A DNA stretch of 63,986 nucleotides from an uncultured Ferrovum sp. (GTDB taxonomy: Bacteria; Pseudomonadota; Gammaproteobacteria; Burkholderiales; Ferrovaceae): positions 1 to 63,986 of the forward strand of contig CAITLJ010000043.1 of NCBI GenBank assembly GCA_903893215.1, written 5' to 3'. This document shows, in pieces, positions 22,173 to 35,108 of this stretch. Under the pieces are notes generated by a model. It saw only the letters and a list, made by a program, of their open reading frames with translations. It was not told where the DNA came from and did no database searches. Numbering within the stretch: the first letter of the stretch is position 1; every line of letters starts with the position of its first letter. The translations under genes were made by a program, and so were the position numbers.

Positions 22173-22191
22173 GGTGCCCCCGAGGGGCACC
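22173..22191 (+). other. Intercistronic hairpin atpH-atpA
   Basis: A perfect 8-bp stem GGTGCCCC/GGGGCACC with a three-base loop starts 5 bp after the atpH stop and ends 13 bp before the atpA ATG, just upstream of its GGAG. There is no T run, so it is more likely an mRNA stability or translation element than a terminator. Confidence 0.6.
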
Positions 22192-22204
22192 CGTGGAGAA
22201 CATC

Positions 22205-23746
22205 ATGCAGTTGAACCCGTCCGAAATCAGTGACCTGATCAAGGCCAAGATTCAGAATCTGGCCGTGGCCGCCGAAGCCCGTACCGAAGGTACCGTGGTT
22301 TCGGTGACCGACGGCATCATCCGCGTCCACGGCCTGGCCGATGTGATGCAAGGCGAGATGCTGGAGTTTCCGGGCAATACGTTCGGCCTCGCGCTGAACC
22401 TGGAGCGCGACTCCGTGGGCGCCGTGGTGTTGGGAGAATACGAACACATCAGCGAAGGCGACACCGTCAAATGTACGGGCCGCATCCTGGAAGTACCGGT
22501 GGGCCCGGCGCTGATCGGTCGTGTCGTCGACGCCCTTGGCAAGCCAATTGATGGCAAAGGTCAGATCAACGCCACCGAAACTGCCCCGATCGAAAAGATC
22601 GCCCCCGGCGTGATCTGGCGTAAGTCGGTGGACCAGCCCATGCAGACCGGTATCAAGGCCATCGATGCCATGGTGCCGGTGGGTCGTGGCCAGCGTGAGC
22701 TGATCATTGGCGATCGCCAGACCGGCAAGACTGCGGTTGCGATCGACACCATCATCAACCAGAAAGGCCAGGACATGGTCTGCATCTATGTTGCGATCGG
22801 ACAGAAAGCTTCGTCCGTGGTCAACGTGGTGCGCAAGCTGGAAGAACATGGCGCCATGGCCTACACCATTGTGGTGGCTGCTACCGCCTCCGATTCGGCC
22901 GCCATGCAGTTCATTGCACCGTTCTCGGGCTGCTCAATGGGTGAGTACTTCCGTGACCGCGGTCAAGACGCCCTGATTGTTTACGACGATCTGACCAAGC
23001 AGGCTGTGGCCTACCGCCAGATCTCCCTGCTGCTGCGCCGCCCGCCGGGCCGCGAAGCTTATCCCGGTGACGTGTTCTACCTGCACTCACGTCTGCTCGA
23101 GCGCGCTGCACGGGTGAACGAGGATTACGTGGCACGCGAGACCAAAGGCGCTGTAACCGGCCGCACCGGTTCGTTGACCGCCCTGCCGGTGATTGAAACC
23201 CAGGCTGGCGACGTGACCGCTTTCGTGCCGACCAACGTGATTTCGATCACTGACGGACAGATCTTTCTCGAAACCGACCTGTTCAACGCCGGTATCCGTC
23301 CCGCAATCAACGCCGGTATTTCGGTGTCGCGTGTAGGTGGCGCGGCACAGACCAAGGTGATCAAGAAGCTGGGTGGTGGCGTGCGTCTGGCGCTGGCCCA
23401 GTATCGTGAACTGGCTGCCTTTGCCCAGTTTGCCTCCGACCTGGACGACGCCACCCGCAAGCAGCTGGAGCGTGGTCGCATGGTGACCGAACTGATGAAG
23501 CAGGGCCAGTACGCCACCCTCTCCATCGAGGAAATGGCGGTGACGCTGTTCTCGGTGGACAAGGGCTTCTACGACGACATCGACGTGAAAAAGGCGTTGG
23601 CCTTTGAATCGGCGCTGCGTTCGTTCCTGAAGAGCGAGCAGAAGGACCTGATGGCCAAGATTGCGGCAACCAAGGAACTCGACAAGGATTCTGAAAAAGC
23701 CTTGTCGGCCGCCATCGCCGACTTCAAGAAGAGCGGCGTTTACTGA
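22205..23746 (+). CDS. atpA: F0F1 ATP synthase subunit alpha
   Basis: The alpha subunit carries the non-catalytic nucleotide sites of F1. The start is ATG 22205, giving 513 residues beginning [16 protein letters not shown], the standard length. An in-frame codon at 22169 would add 12 residues and has no ribosome-binding site. Walker A GDRQTGKT, the [16 protein letters not shown] segment and [19 protein letters not shown] are all intact. Confidence 0.97.
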   Translation: MQLNPSEISDLIKAKIQNLAVAAEARTEGTVVSVTDGIIRVHGLADVMQGEMLEFPGNTFGLALNLERDSVGAVVLGEYEHISEGDTVKCTGRILEVPVGPALIGRVVDALGKPIDGKGQINATETAPIEKIAPGVIWRKSVDQPMQTGIKAIDAMVPVGRGQRELIIGDRQTGKTAVAIDTIINQKGQDMVCIYVAIGQKASSVVNVVRKLEEHGAMAYTIVVAATASDSAAMQFIAPFSGCSMGEYFRDRGQDALIVYDDLTKQAVAYRQISLLLRRPPGREAYPGDVFYLHSRLLERAARVNEDYVARETKGAVTGRTGSLTALPVIETQAGDVTAFVPTNVISITDGQIFLETDLFNAGIRPAINAGISVSRVGGAAQTKVIKKLGGGVRLALAQYRELAAFAQFASDLDDATRKQLERGRMVTELMKQGQYATLSIEEMAVTLFSVDKGFYDDIDVKKALAFESALRSFLKSEQKDLMAKIAATKELDKDSEKALSAAIADFKKSGVY

Positions 23747-23751
23747 TCCGC

Positions 23752-23771
23752 ACCCGGGCGGACGCCCGGGT
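23752..23771 (+). other. Intercistronic hairpin atpA-atpG
   Basis: A perfect 9-bp arm pair ACCCGGGCG/CGCCCGGGT with a two-base centre begins 5 bp after the atpA stop and is followed by only TT. It lies in the middle of an 85-bp gap inside the operon. It could cause partial termination or protect the upstream mRNA segment. Confidence 0.55.
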
Positions 23772-23831
23772 TTCGCCATGACCGCACCCAGACGGGAGAC
23801 GGTCCGGTGATTCGGCAGCAATGGAGCAAGC

Positions 23832-24707
23832 ATGGCCGGTTCTAAGGAAATCCGTACCAAGATCAAGAGCGTGCGAAACACGCAAAAGATCACCAAGGCG
23901 ATGGAGATGGTCGCCGCAAGCAAGATGCGCAAGGCACAGGACCGTATGAAAGCGGCACGGCCCTATGGCGAGAAGATTCGCAACGTGGCCGCACACATGG
24001 CCGCTGCCAAGCCGGAATACACCCATCCGTTTCTCGAAGCACGTGCTGTCGTAAAGAATGTCGGTGTGGTGGTGGTCACGTCTGACAAGGGCTTGTGCGG
24101 TGGTCTGAATACTAACCTGCTGCGTCTGCTGACCAACACGATGAAGTCGTGGGAGTCCCGCGGCTACGGTATTCGCGCAGCTGCGCTCGGTAACAAGGGT
24201 CTGGGCTTCCTGCATCGTGTAAAAGTGCCCGTGGCATCCCATGCGATCGCGCTCGGCGACAATCCGCATCTGGAACGTCTGATCGGCCCAATCAAGGTGT
24301 TGCTGGATCAGTATCTGGCTGGCGAGATTGATGAAGTACACCTTGCCTACACCCGGTTCATCAATACGATGAAACAGGAGCCGGTAATCGAGCAGTTGCT
24401 GCCCCTGCCCAAGCGTCATCTGACGGGTGACGCCGAAACCCAGGCACACAGTTGGGATTACCTTTACGAACCGGGGCCGCAGGAAGTCATCGACCAGTTG
24501 ATCGTGCGATACGTCGAGGCACTGGTGTACCAGGCAGTGGCCGAAAACATCGCGTCGGAACAGAGCGCGCGCATGGTCGCCATGAAGGCAGCCTCGGATA
24601 ATGCCGGTAATGTGATCGGTGAACTGCAACTGGTGTACAACAAGTCGCGCCAGGCTGCAATCACCAAGGAACTCTCTGAAATCGTCGGCGGCGCCGCTGC
24701 GGTTTGA
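23832..24707 (+). CDS. atpG: F0F1 ATP synthase subunit gamma
   Basis: The gamma subunit is the rotating central shaft. The 291-residue protein begins [32 protein letters not shown], has the [10 protein letters not shown] segment, and ends with [38 protein letters not shown]-like family sequence. It lies 31 bp before atpD. Confidence 0.97.
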   Translation: MAGSKEIRTKIKSVRNTQKITKAMEMVAASKMRKAQDRMKAARPYGEKIRNVAAHMAAAKPEYTHPFLEARAVVKNVGVVVVTSDKGLCGGLNTNLLRLLTNTMKSWESRGYGIRAAALGNKGLGFLHRVKVPVASHAIALGDNPHLERLIGPIKVLLDQYLAGEIDEVHLAYTRFINTMKQEPVIEQLLPLPKRHLTGDAETQAHSWDYLYEPGPQEVIDQLIVRYVEALVYQAVAENIASEQSARMVAMKAASDNAGNVIGELQLVYNKSRQAAITKELSEIVGGAAAV

Positions 24708-24729
24708 AGCTTTTGAATTTACTGTTTAG

Positions 24730-26118
<1,389 letters not shown>

Positions 26119-26127
26119 GGAATCGCC

Positions 26128-26550
26128 ATGGCAAGCATCCACGTCGACGTGGTCAGCGCCGAAGAGCAGATCTTTTCCGGGGAAGCCACCTTCGTGGTGC
26201 TTCCCGGCGAGGATGGCGACCTCGGTGTCACTCCGCATCACACCCCCTTGCTGACGCGTATCCGCCCTGGTGCGGTACGTGTCACGCCGGCTGATGGCAG
26301 CCCGGAACAGCTGATTTTTGTGTCGGGTGGCCTGCTGGAGGTGCAACCGGACATGGTCACCGTACTGGCAGATACCGCCATTCGTGGCCAGGACCTTGAC
26401 GAAGCAAAGGCGAACGAAGCCAAACGTGCAGCCGAGGAAGCCCTGGTCAACCGTAGTGGTGACATCGATTACGCCACGGCACAAGCCGAACTGGCTACGG
26501 CCGTCGCCCAGCTTGCGGCACTGAGCAAGTACCGCAAAATCAACGGCTGA
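26128..26550 (+). CDS. atpC: F0F1 ATP synthase subunit epsilon
   Basis: The epsilon subunit binds gamma and can inhibit ATP hydrolysis. The 140-residue protein has the N-terminal beta sandwich, including [19 protein letters not shown], and the C-terminal two-helix region rich in Ala/Glu. It is the last atp gene; glmU begins eight bases later. Confidence 0.96.
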   Translation: MASIHVDVVSAEEQIFSGEATFVVLPGEDGDLGVTPHHTPLLTRIRPGAVRVTPADGSPEQLIFVSGGLLEVQPDMVTVLADTAIRGQDLDEAKANEAKRAAEEALVNRSGDIDYATAQAELATAVAQLAALSKYRKING

Positions 26551-26558
26551 CCCAGTCC

Positions 26559-27953
26559 GTGAACAACACGCGTGCAGCCCTGCACGTGGTGATACTTGCG
26601 GCGGGGCAGGGCAAGCGAATGCGCTCTGCCCGCCCCAAGGTGTTGCAAACCCTGGCTGGCAAATCGCTGCTGGCCCACGTCCTGGATACGGCAGACAGCC
26701 TGAAGCCCGACCAGGTCACGATTGTCGTCGGACATGGTGGCGAACAGGTCAGAGCCTTCGTCAACGGACGCAAGCTGGTGTGCGTGGAACAATCACCGCC
26801 ACGCGGCACGGGGGATGCCGTGCGATGCGCACTGGACGTGGCACCGTCCTTCAGTCCTCACGACGTGGTACTGGTGCTGTATGGCGACGTCCCCCTGCTG
26901 CAGAGCACCAGCCTGCTCGGTCTTGTGGACGCTGCCCATCGCGGTCAGTTTGCGCTGCTGACCCAGCACCGGGACGCACCTGAGGGCTACGGACGGATTG
27001 TGCGCGATGCGTCCGGTGCGGTGCAGGCCATTGTGGAACACAAGGATGCCACCGAAGCCCAGCTGGCAATCACAGAGGTGAATACGGGCATCCTGGCGGC
27101 GCCAAAAGCCGCCTTGGCTGCGCAGGTTGCTGCGTTGGATTGCAACAATGCGCAAGGCGAATTCTACCTGACGGATTGTGTGGGACAGGCGGTCGCCGCA
27201 GGCATGACCATCACCACCCTTCAGCCCTTGTTTGCGTGGGAGGCCGACGGGGTGAACGATCCTTTGCAGCTCGAGGCACTGGAGCGACACTGGCAACGGC
27301 ACCAGGCGCAAGGGCTGATGCTGGCCGGCGTGCGGCTGGCGGACGCCAGCCGCTTTGACCTACGCGGCTCGATCAAGGTCGGGACCGATGTGGAAATCGA
27401 CGTAGGCTGTGTATTCGAGGGCAAGGTAACGCTCGGTGATCACGTACGTATCGGCGCGCACTGCGTAGTGCGCGACAGCGTGATTGGAGCACACAGCGTC
27501 ATCAAGCCGTTTTGCCATCTCGACGGTGCAGAACTGGCAGAGAACTGTGATGTCGGCCCGTTTGCGCGCCTGCGGCCCGGAAGCGCCTTGCAACAGGGCG
27601 CCCATCTTGGGAATTTCGTCGAGATCAAAAACACGATCCTGGGCCGCGACAGCAAGGCCGGTCATCTGACGTACCTGGGCGATGCCATCATTGGTGACCG
27701 CGTGAATGTGGGCGCTGGCGTGATCACCTGTAATTACGACGGCGCCAACAAGCACCGGACCCTGATCGGTGACGATGCGTTCATCGGGTCAGACAGCCAG
27801 TTGGTGGCTCCGGTCACGGTTGGTGCGGGAGCCACCATCGCCGCAGGGACTACAGTCACGCGGAATGCCGAGGCCAACGCGCTCACCCTGAGTCGGGTTC
27901 CACAGCGCTGCGTGATGACCTGGAAACGCCCCCGCAAGAAACCTGCTATCTGA
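26559..27953 (+). CDS. glmU: Bifunctional GlmU: N-acetylglucosamine-1-phosphate uridyltransferase and glucosamine-1-phosphate acetyltransferase
   Basis: GlmU makes UDP-GlcNAc for peptidoglycan and lipopolysaccharide in two steps. The 464-residue protein has the N-terminal nucleotidyltransferase with LAAGQGKRMRSARPK and GDVPLL. The C-terminal left-handed beta helix of hexapeptide repeats includes RPGSALQQGAHLGNFVEIKN and GVITCNYDGANKH. The start is GTG 26559, eight bases after atpC. This allows read-through from the atp operon, a common order in beta- and gammaproteobacteria. Confidence 0.96.
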   Translation: MNNTRAALHVVILAAGQGKRMRSARPKVLQTLAGKSLLAHVLDTADSLKPDQVTIVVGHGGEQVRAFVNGRKLVCVEQSPPRGTGDAVRCALDVAPSFSPHDVVLVLYGDVPLLQSTSLLGLVDAAHRGQFALLTQHRDAPEGYGRIVRDASGAVQAIVEHKDATEAQLAITEVNTGILAAPKAALAAQVAALDCNNAQGEFYLTDCVGQAVAAGMTITTLQPLFAWEADGVNDPLQLEALERHWQRHQAQGLMLAGVRLADASRFDLRGSIKVGTDVEIDVGCVFEGKVTLGDHVRIGAHCVVRDSVIGAHSVIKPFCHLDGAELAENCDVGPFARLRPGSALQQGAHLGNFVEIKNTILGRDSKAGHLTYLGDAIIGDRVNVGAGVITCNYDGANKHRTLIGDDAFIGSDSQLVAPVTVGAGATIAAGTTVTRNAEANALTLSRVPQRCVMTWKRPRKKPAI

Positions 27954-28043
27954 AGCCGCAGGATGTGAACCGGTCGGATCTGACAGCAGGCACTGAAGCC
28001 GACGGAACCGATGAGGCCATCTACCCTTGGAATGCGACGCCGT

Positions 28044-28406
28044 TTACGAAGCCGATCCGTCTTTGCGCGCGGCGCGACGGCGGCGCTCGGTCACCGGTGC
28101 CACGTTGCGTTGACGCCGATCTTCCAGACCGGCGCGCTGAAGGATATCCAACCAATACATCTCGCCGTCCACACCCTTGAAGCGCTGATAGGCAGCGACT
28201 TCGGAGGCGAAACCACCGCTTGTCGCCAGTCGCTCCAGAAATAGTCGGGCTTCGGGGCGACCGGCAGCAGCATGATCCCACGCAATGGCAATGGCGCCCC
28301 ACAGTTGTGCCACGTAGGGCTGCTCGCTATCCGAGCCCGAAAACTGCCACGCCAGCAAACCCGCCTCGGCCTCAGTCAACCCGTCACGGCGAAATTCCAG
28401 TGCCAT
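28044..28406 (-). CDS. Hypothetical protein (120 aa)
   Basis: I do not recognise this family. The 120-residue product begins MALEFRRDGLTEAEAGLLAW, is mostly alpha-helical in character, and ends in a strongly basic tail (VTERRRRAARKDGSAS). There is no signal peptide or membrane segment. A strong GGAGGAGAG ribosome-binding site before the ATG supports a real gene. It is the last gene of the argS-SPOR-dsbA series, 54 bp after dsbA, and converges with glmU across a 90-bp gap with no clear terminator. Confidence 0.75.
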   Translation of the reverse strand: MALEFRRDGLTEAEAGLLAWQFSGSDSEQPYVAQLWGAIAIAWDHAAAGRPEARLFLERLATSGGFASEVAAYQRFKGVDGEMYWLDILQRAGLEDRRQRNVAPVTERRRRAARKDGSAS

Positions 28407-28460
28407 TCTTGCTCTCCTCCGGGCATTGACCGCACCACCTGTTGGTGGGCAGCAGTGACC

Positions 28461-29096
28461 TCAGTGCTTTTCTTTGCCCAGACTGGCAATCAGTTCATCG
28501 GCAACCGTCAGCGCCTGTTCATTACCTCCGGCCATGGCCGGGCTGGTGCGATAGCGGCCACCCACAATCAGGGTGGGCACACCGTCGATGGCGTAGGCTT
28601 GCGCCTTCACGTTGGCGCGCTGCAACTTAGACTCTACCGAGAAGGAGTTGTATACATCTGTAAATTTTTTGGTGTCCAGACCCTGTGTACCCGCCCAGCT
28701 GATGCAGGCCTCGGCGCTGGAAAGGTTGATATGCTGATCGTGAATGGCATGGAACACCTTGCCATTCAGACGTTCGACCTCACCCAAGGTTTCCAGGGTG
28801 TAGTACAGCCGGGCAAGCGACACCCATTCGTTGCGACCGAAAGTGACCGGAATACGTCGTACCGTCACGCCCGCAGGCTGCTTCTTGGTCCATGCCTCGA
28901 GGCTAGGCTCCAGATGGTTGCAATGCGGACAGGCGTACGAAAAAAACTCGACCACTTCCACCTTGCCAGGGGCCACATCCGTGGGCTGCGCCGGGCTGAT
29001 CGCTGAAAAGTCCTTGCCCGGCTGGGCGGCTCCGAAAGCCGATACCATGGCACCAGTCAGCAAAAGACTCAAACCAAAACGTCGAAAAGTGTTCAT
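28461..29096 (-). CDS. dsbA: Periplasmic thiol:disulfide interchange protein DsbA
   Basis: DsbA introduces disulfide bonds into exported proteins. From ATG 29096 the protein has 211 residues. A TTG 15 bp upstream is less likely. An N-terminal signal peptide (cleavage probably near residue 23, SAFGAAQ) precedes the thioredoxin fold with active site CPHC at residues 56-59 and the cis-Pro segment DGVPTLIVGG. It lies 27 bp downstream of the SPOR protein gene. Cytochrome c4 and pilus proteins encoded in the window are plausible clients. Confidence 0.95.
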   Translation of the reverse strand: MNTFRRFGLSLLLTGAMVSAFGAAQPGKDFSAISPAQPTDVAPGKVEVVEFFSYACPHCNHLEPSLEAWTKKQPAGVTVRRIPVTFGRNEWVSLARLYYTLETLGEVERLNGKVFHAIHDQHINLSSAEACISWAGTQGLDTKKFTDVYNSFSVESKLQRANVKAQAYAIDGVPTLIVGGRYRTSPAMAGGNEQALTVADELIASLGKEKH

Positions 29097-29123
29097 TGGG
29101 CGGTTCCGCAATTGAGAGGCCGG

Positions 29124-29792
29124 CTACTGGCCGGTGGTGTGGATGATGGTGGCAGAGATTCCGTTGGACTTCAGCGCATCGGACAGTTCCGCATAATCCG
29201 CTTTTTGTATATAAGGCCCAAGCCGCACCCGATACAAGGTTTTTTCGGATTGCTGGATGGCCTGGACCGACGCCCGCACGCCTGTGGCGACGGCCACGGA
29301 CTCCACCTGCTTTTGCGCATCGTCTTCCGAACCATAAGCGCCTACCTGCAACCACGTGGTGGTGCCCGTACTCATCGACTTGGTGACTGCGAGCGCTGCC
29401 GACGTGCTGCCGGAATCGCGAGCGGTACCAACTGCGGTGGGTGTACCACCGCTGGCGCCAGGCTCGGCAGCAGGCCCCCCTGTGGGCGGGGCAACGGCCG
29501 CGCCGGCGGCCGGCGCGGCCCCTGGTGCGTTGACGCTCACCGCTGGCGCCGGGGCTTTATCGTCTGCAACACCGCCAGCTGCTGGCTGTGGGGCCGAAGC
29601 TGGCGCGCGCTGCGCTTCGGCGGCGGGCGCACCGACTTCCAAGGCGCGATTTTGGAACGGGCTGGGCATGCGGGCAACCCATACCGCCACCCCGGCAGAA
29701 ACGCCCACCCCGGCCACCAAACCGATCAGGATGCCGGTGAGCAGTGACCGGCCTTGGCCAGGCTGCTTGGTCTTGCTCGTTGCTGCACTCAC
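29124..29792 (-). CDS. SPOR-domain membrane protein
   Basis: The 222-residue protein has one N-terminal membrane helix (about 17-41, LLTGILIGLVAGVGVSAGVA) and a long Ala/Pro/Gly-rich periplasmic linker (50-140). The C-terminal SPOR domain (about 145-220) begins TTWLQVGAYGSEDDAQKQ. SPOR domains bind septal peptidoglycan lacking stem peptides, so a role at the division site like FtsN or DedD is likely, but it is not clearly orthologous to FtsN. The start is GTG 29792. The betaproteobacterial argS-SPOR-dsbA order supports the annotation. Confidence 0.88.
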   Translation of the reverse strand: MSAATSKTKQPGQGRSLLTGILIGLVAGVGVSAGVAVWVARMPSPFQNRALEVGAPAAEAQRAPASAPQPAAGGVADDKAPAPAVSVNAPGAAPAAGAAVAPPTGGPAAEPGASGGTPTAVGTARDSGSTSAALAVTKSMSTGTTTWLQVGAYGSEDDAQKQVESVAVATGVRASVQAIQQSEKTLYRVRLGPYIQKADYAELSDALKSNGISATIIHTTGQ

Positions 29793-29855
29793 GCTATTGT
29801 TCTCCTGGACTGCTATAAGCCACTCTGGTCAAGATATGCCAAACCGGAATGCACG

Positions 29856-31637
29856 TCACATCCGGTCGGGTGCGCTGACGCCCAGCAAAGTAAGGCCACG
29901 GTGCAACACCAGTCGTGTGGCCTGAGCCAACGCCAGGCGCGCAAGGGTGAGTTCCTCATCGTCCGCCACAATGAACGGCGCGGCGTTATAGCAACTGTGA
30001 AAGGCGGCCGCCAAGCTGCGCAAATAGAATGCGATGCTGTGTGGTGCCCGGTCAGTGGCTGCCTGCGCGATCATGTCGGGAAACCCGGCCAGCGATTGGG
30101 CCAGGGCCACCTCGACGTCACTGCCCAGGCGGCCCAGCGCCGCTTCCGGAAGGTCTGACAGCCGACCGCCCCACCGCTCGAGCACGCTATGGACACGCGC
30201 CCCAGCATACTGGACGTAGTACACCGGATTGTCATTGCTTTCCGAGGTGGCCAGTGACAGATCAAAATCCAGCGCCTGATCCGACTTGCGTAACACGTAG
30301 AAGAAACGTGCTGCGTCCACGCCAGTTTCTTCGCGCAACTCACGCAAGGTGACAAATTGTCCCTTACGGGTGGACATCTGTACCTTTTCACCGGCCCTGA
30401 ACAAGCTGACAAACTGGACCAGCGGAACTTCCAGCCGCTCCGGGTCGTGACCCAGCGCCGTCAGCGCAGCCTTGACGCGCGGAATATAGCCGTGATGGTC
30501 CGCACCCCATACATCCAGCACGCGATCAAAGCCGCGGCCCAGCTTTTCGTCGTGGTAGGCGATATCGGACGCGAAATACGTGTAAATGCCGTTTTCGCGC
30601 TGGACGACGCGATCTTTTTCGTCACCGAAATCACTTGAGCGAAACCACAAGGCACCGTCCTTCTGGTAAAGGTGTCCGGTAGCCTGAAGCCTTTGCACCA
30701 CGTCAGCCACGCGGCCACTGTCGTACAGGCTTTGCTCGCTGAACCACTGGTCGAACTCCACCCCGAACTGGGCCAAATCGGAACGCGTGTCGGCAAGCTG
30801 TTCAGTCAGCACTTCGCGGTGCAACTGCTTCCAGCCTTCGCCGAGCAGCGACTTGGCACGCGCGATCAGCATATCCATATGCTGTTCGGTGCGTGCGTCG
30901 GTTGCGGCAGCGTCAACCGCCCGCTCCGCATCGTTTGGCAAGCCGGGGGTGTCACGCAGCACTTCATCAAGGTCACGTACCAGGGCATTGCCATGCCGCT
31001 CACGTAGCCCTTCGGCCATGCCGATCACGTAATCCCCCTGGTAGCCATTGGGCGGAAACGGTACGTTGACTGCATGCAGATTCAGATAACGCAGCCACGT
31101 GGACAGCGCGAGGATGTCCATCTGCCGCCCTGCATCATTCACGTAGTACTCGCGCTGAACGTCGTAGCCGGCAAAGGCAAGCAGATTGCTCAGGCTGGCA
31201 CCAAAAGCTGCGCCACGGCCGTGACCGACGTGCAGCGGCCCCGTTGGGTTGCTCGAGACAAACTCAACCTGGATGCGCTGACCGGCGCCCAGCGTACTGC
31301 GCCCGAACTGCTCGGGATGCGCGAGCACCTCGGCCACCACAGCGAAGCGCGCCGACGGATCAAGGCGGAAATTGAGGAAGCCCGGCCCCGCGATTTCGAT
31401 GGCCGTGACCAGTGCAGAGGGTGGCATGGCGGCCTGCAGTGCCTGCGCAAGTTGTCGTGGGTTGCGCCCGGCCTGCTTGGCCAATTGCAGGGCAAGACTG
31501 CTGGCAAAATCGCCATGTTCGGGCTGGCGAGGGCGCTCGAGCGGGATCTCGCCAATCGCCACGTCCGGCACCACGCTGGCAGCGGCCTGACGCAGCAGCG
31601 ACTCAAGTTGGGCTTTCAAATCCGACACTGAACACAC
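29856..31637 (-). CDS. argS: Arginyl-tRNA synthetase
   Basis: ArgS charges tRNA-Arg. The 593-residue class I synthetase shows the HIGH-type motif in SNPTGPLHVGHGRGAAFG and the KMSKS-equivalent VQMSTRKG. It also has the N-terminal tRNA-binding domain (DLKAQLESLLRQA) and the C-terminal DALR anticodon-binding domain. The start is GTG 31637, with an alternative GTG nine bases inside. It appears to lead the argS-SPOR-dsbA-hypothetical unit. Confidence 0.96.
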   Translation of the reverse strand: MCSVSDLKAQLESLLRQAAASVVPDVAIGEIPLERPRQPEHGDFASSLALQLAKQAGRNPRQLAQALQAAMPPSALVTAIEIAGPGFLNFRLDPSARFAVVAEVLAHPEQFGRSTLGAGQRIQVEFVSSNPTGPLHVGHGRGAAFGASLSNLLAFAGYDVQREYYVNDAGRQMDILALSTWLRYLNLHAVNVPFPPNGYQGDYVIGMAEGLRERHGNALVRDLDEVLRDTPGLPNDAERAVDAAATDARTEQHMDMLIARAKSLLGEGWKQLHREVLTEQLADTRSDLAQFGVEFDQWFSEQSLYDSGRVADVVQRLQATGHLYQKDGALWFRSSDFGDEKDRVVQRENGIYTYFASDIAYHDEKLGRGFDRVLDVWGADHHGYIPRVKAALTALGHDPERLEVPLVQFVSLFRAGEKVQMSTRKGQFVTLRELREETGVDAARFFYVLRKSDQALDFDLSLATSESNDNPVYYVQYAGARVHSVLERWGGRLSDLPEAALGRLGSDVEVALAQSLAGFPDMIAQAATDRAPHSIAFYLRSLAAAFHSCYNAAPFIVADDEELTLARLALAQATRLVLHRGLTLLGVSAPDRM

Positions 31638-31758
31638 TCATGACCAAAATGCGATTATATCGCGGCCAACGTCACCCGGCGGTATGGCGTGACAAGGTCA
31701 GCACCGCGACAGGGCCGGCCTGGATGGCAATCGCTGACTTCGGGCACGCAACAACGCT

Positions 31759-33756
<1,998 letters not shown>

Positions 33757-33784
33757 CGACTTGCGGCCAGTATCCGGCCGCGCT

Positions 33785-33793
33785 TGTGGATAA
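33785..33793 (-). promoter_or_regulatory. DnaA box upstream of priA
   Basis: TTATCCACA on the minus strand matches the DnaA box consensus exactly and ends 28 bp before the priA ATG. It lies in the probable 5' leader, downstream of a candidate promoter. It could let DnaA reduce priA expression, or it may be fortuitous. Confidence 0.5.
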
Positions 33794-33866
33794 CTTTGTT
33801 CATAAGTGCACGGCCAGCCTCACCCGGTATTGGGCGCTCGACTTCATGTTCGCTCGATTGAGGCGA

Positions 33867-33895
33867 ACTTTACGGAACAAATATCATGAAATCAA
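33867..33895 (-). promoter_or_regulatory. Candidate priA promoter
   Basis: On the minus strand TTGATT (33895-33890) and TAAAGT (33872-33867) are separated by 17 bp. Each matches four of six consensus bases. About 45 bp further upstream (33936-33949) lies a 14-bp inverted repeat GGTCAT-TT-ATGACC that might bind a regulator. The 275-bp hemE-priA gap shows no other gene-like content. Confidence 0.35.
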
Positions 33896-34031
33896 TTGCT
33901 TGGGATGAGCATCTGAACCGGATTAAAAGGTTAAGGGTCATTTATGACCATCTATGACAGATGTGAATAAGCAGGCGCCATGCGGGTTTGCGTGGCCCTG
34001 CTTTTTGTCAAGACCCAAAATCCGGGAGGCG

Positions 34032-35108
34032 TCAAACGGCGTGATACTGTCGGCTTTGTGAGTGGACGGCCTCAACCAGGGCGGCCACATGTTCCGGGTT
34101 GGTGAACTGCGATACGCCGTGTCCAAGGTTGAACACGTGACCTTCGCCATGACCGAAGCTGCCCAGGATGCGACCCACTTCCTGGCGGATGGCGTCTGGC
34201 GTGCCAAATAGGGCCATGGGATCAAAGTTACCCTGCAAGGCCACTTTTTCACCGACTCGCCGGCGAGCATCCCCGATGTCCACCGTCCAGTCCAGGCCCA
34301 GCGCGTCGTAGCCAGCGTCCGCCATGCTTTCCAGCCAGAGTCCGCCGCCCTTGGTGAATGCGATCCGCGGTACCACCCGGCCATCCGCTTCGCGGGCCAG
34401 GCCCGCAGCGATCTGCTGCAGGTACGGGAGGGAAAATTCATGATATGCGGCGTGGGACAGTCCACCGCCCCAGGAATCAAACACCATCACAGCCTGCGCC
34501 CCGGCGGCAATCTGCGCGTTCAGGTAATCGATCACGGCCTGCGTGGTGACCTTGAGGATGTGGTGCAGCAGGTCAGGGCGCGCATAGAGCATGGCCTTGA
34601 TATGCCGGTAGTCATCCGAGCCGCCACCCTCGATCATGTAACAGGCGAGCGTGTAAGGACTGCCGGAAAAACCGATCAGCGGAACGCGGCCATGCAGGCT
34701 GCGACGGATCTGGCTGACCGCGTCGGTCACGTAGCGCAGGCTTTCTGCAGGGTCGGGGGCGCGCAGCGCCATCACCGCGGCCTCGTCACGCAGGGGACGA
34801 TCGATCTTCGGGCCTTCACCAGCCGCGAAACGTAAACCAAGTCCCATCGCATCGGGAATGGTCAGAATGTCCGAAAACAGGATGGCTGCATCCAGCGGAA
34901 AGCGCTCGAGGGGCTGCAGGGTGACTTCAGTGGCCAGATCGGGATTCTTGCAAAGCGACAGGAAGTCGCCGGCCTTGGCCCGGGTGGCGTTGTATTCGGG
35001 CAGGTAGCGGCCGGCCTGGCGCATGATCCACAGTGGCGTGTAGTCGACCGGCTGCCGCAGAAGCGCGCGCAGGAAGGTGTCATTGTGCAGCACCGACGGC
35101 GTATCCAT
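34032..35108 (-). CDS. hemE: Uroporphyrinogen decarboxylase
   Basis: HemE decarboxylates uroporphyrinogen III to coproporphyrinogen III in haem synthesis. The 358-residue protein has the signature [15 protein letters not shown] at the N-terminus, the catalytic aspartate in [33 protein letters not shown], and the C-terminal [13 protein letters not shown]. The ATG shares one base with the gltD stop (TGATG), so it is coupled to gltBD. hemB and hemL occur elsewhere in the window. Confidence 0.97.
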   Translation of the reverse strand: MDTPSVLHNDTFLRALLRQPVDYTPLWIMRQAGRYLPEYNATRAKAGDFLSLCKNPDLATEVTLQPLERFPLDAAILFSDILTIPDAMGLGLRFAAGEGPKIDRPLRDEAAVMALRAPDPAESLRYVTDAVSQIRRSLHGRVPLIGFSGSPYTLACYMIEGGGSDDYRHIKAMLYARPDLLHHILKVTTQAVIDYLNAQIAAGAQAVMVFDSWGGGLSHAAYHEFSLPYLQQIAAGLAREADGRVVPRIAFTKGGGLWLESMADAGYDALGLDWTVDIGDARRRVGEKVALQGNFDPMALFGTPDAIRQEVGRILGSFGHGEGHVFNLGHGVSQFTNPEHVAALVEAVHSQSRQYHAV

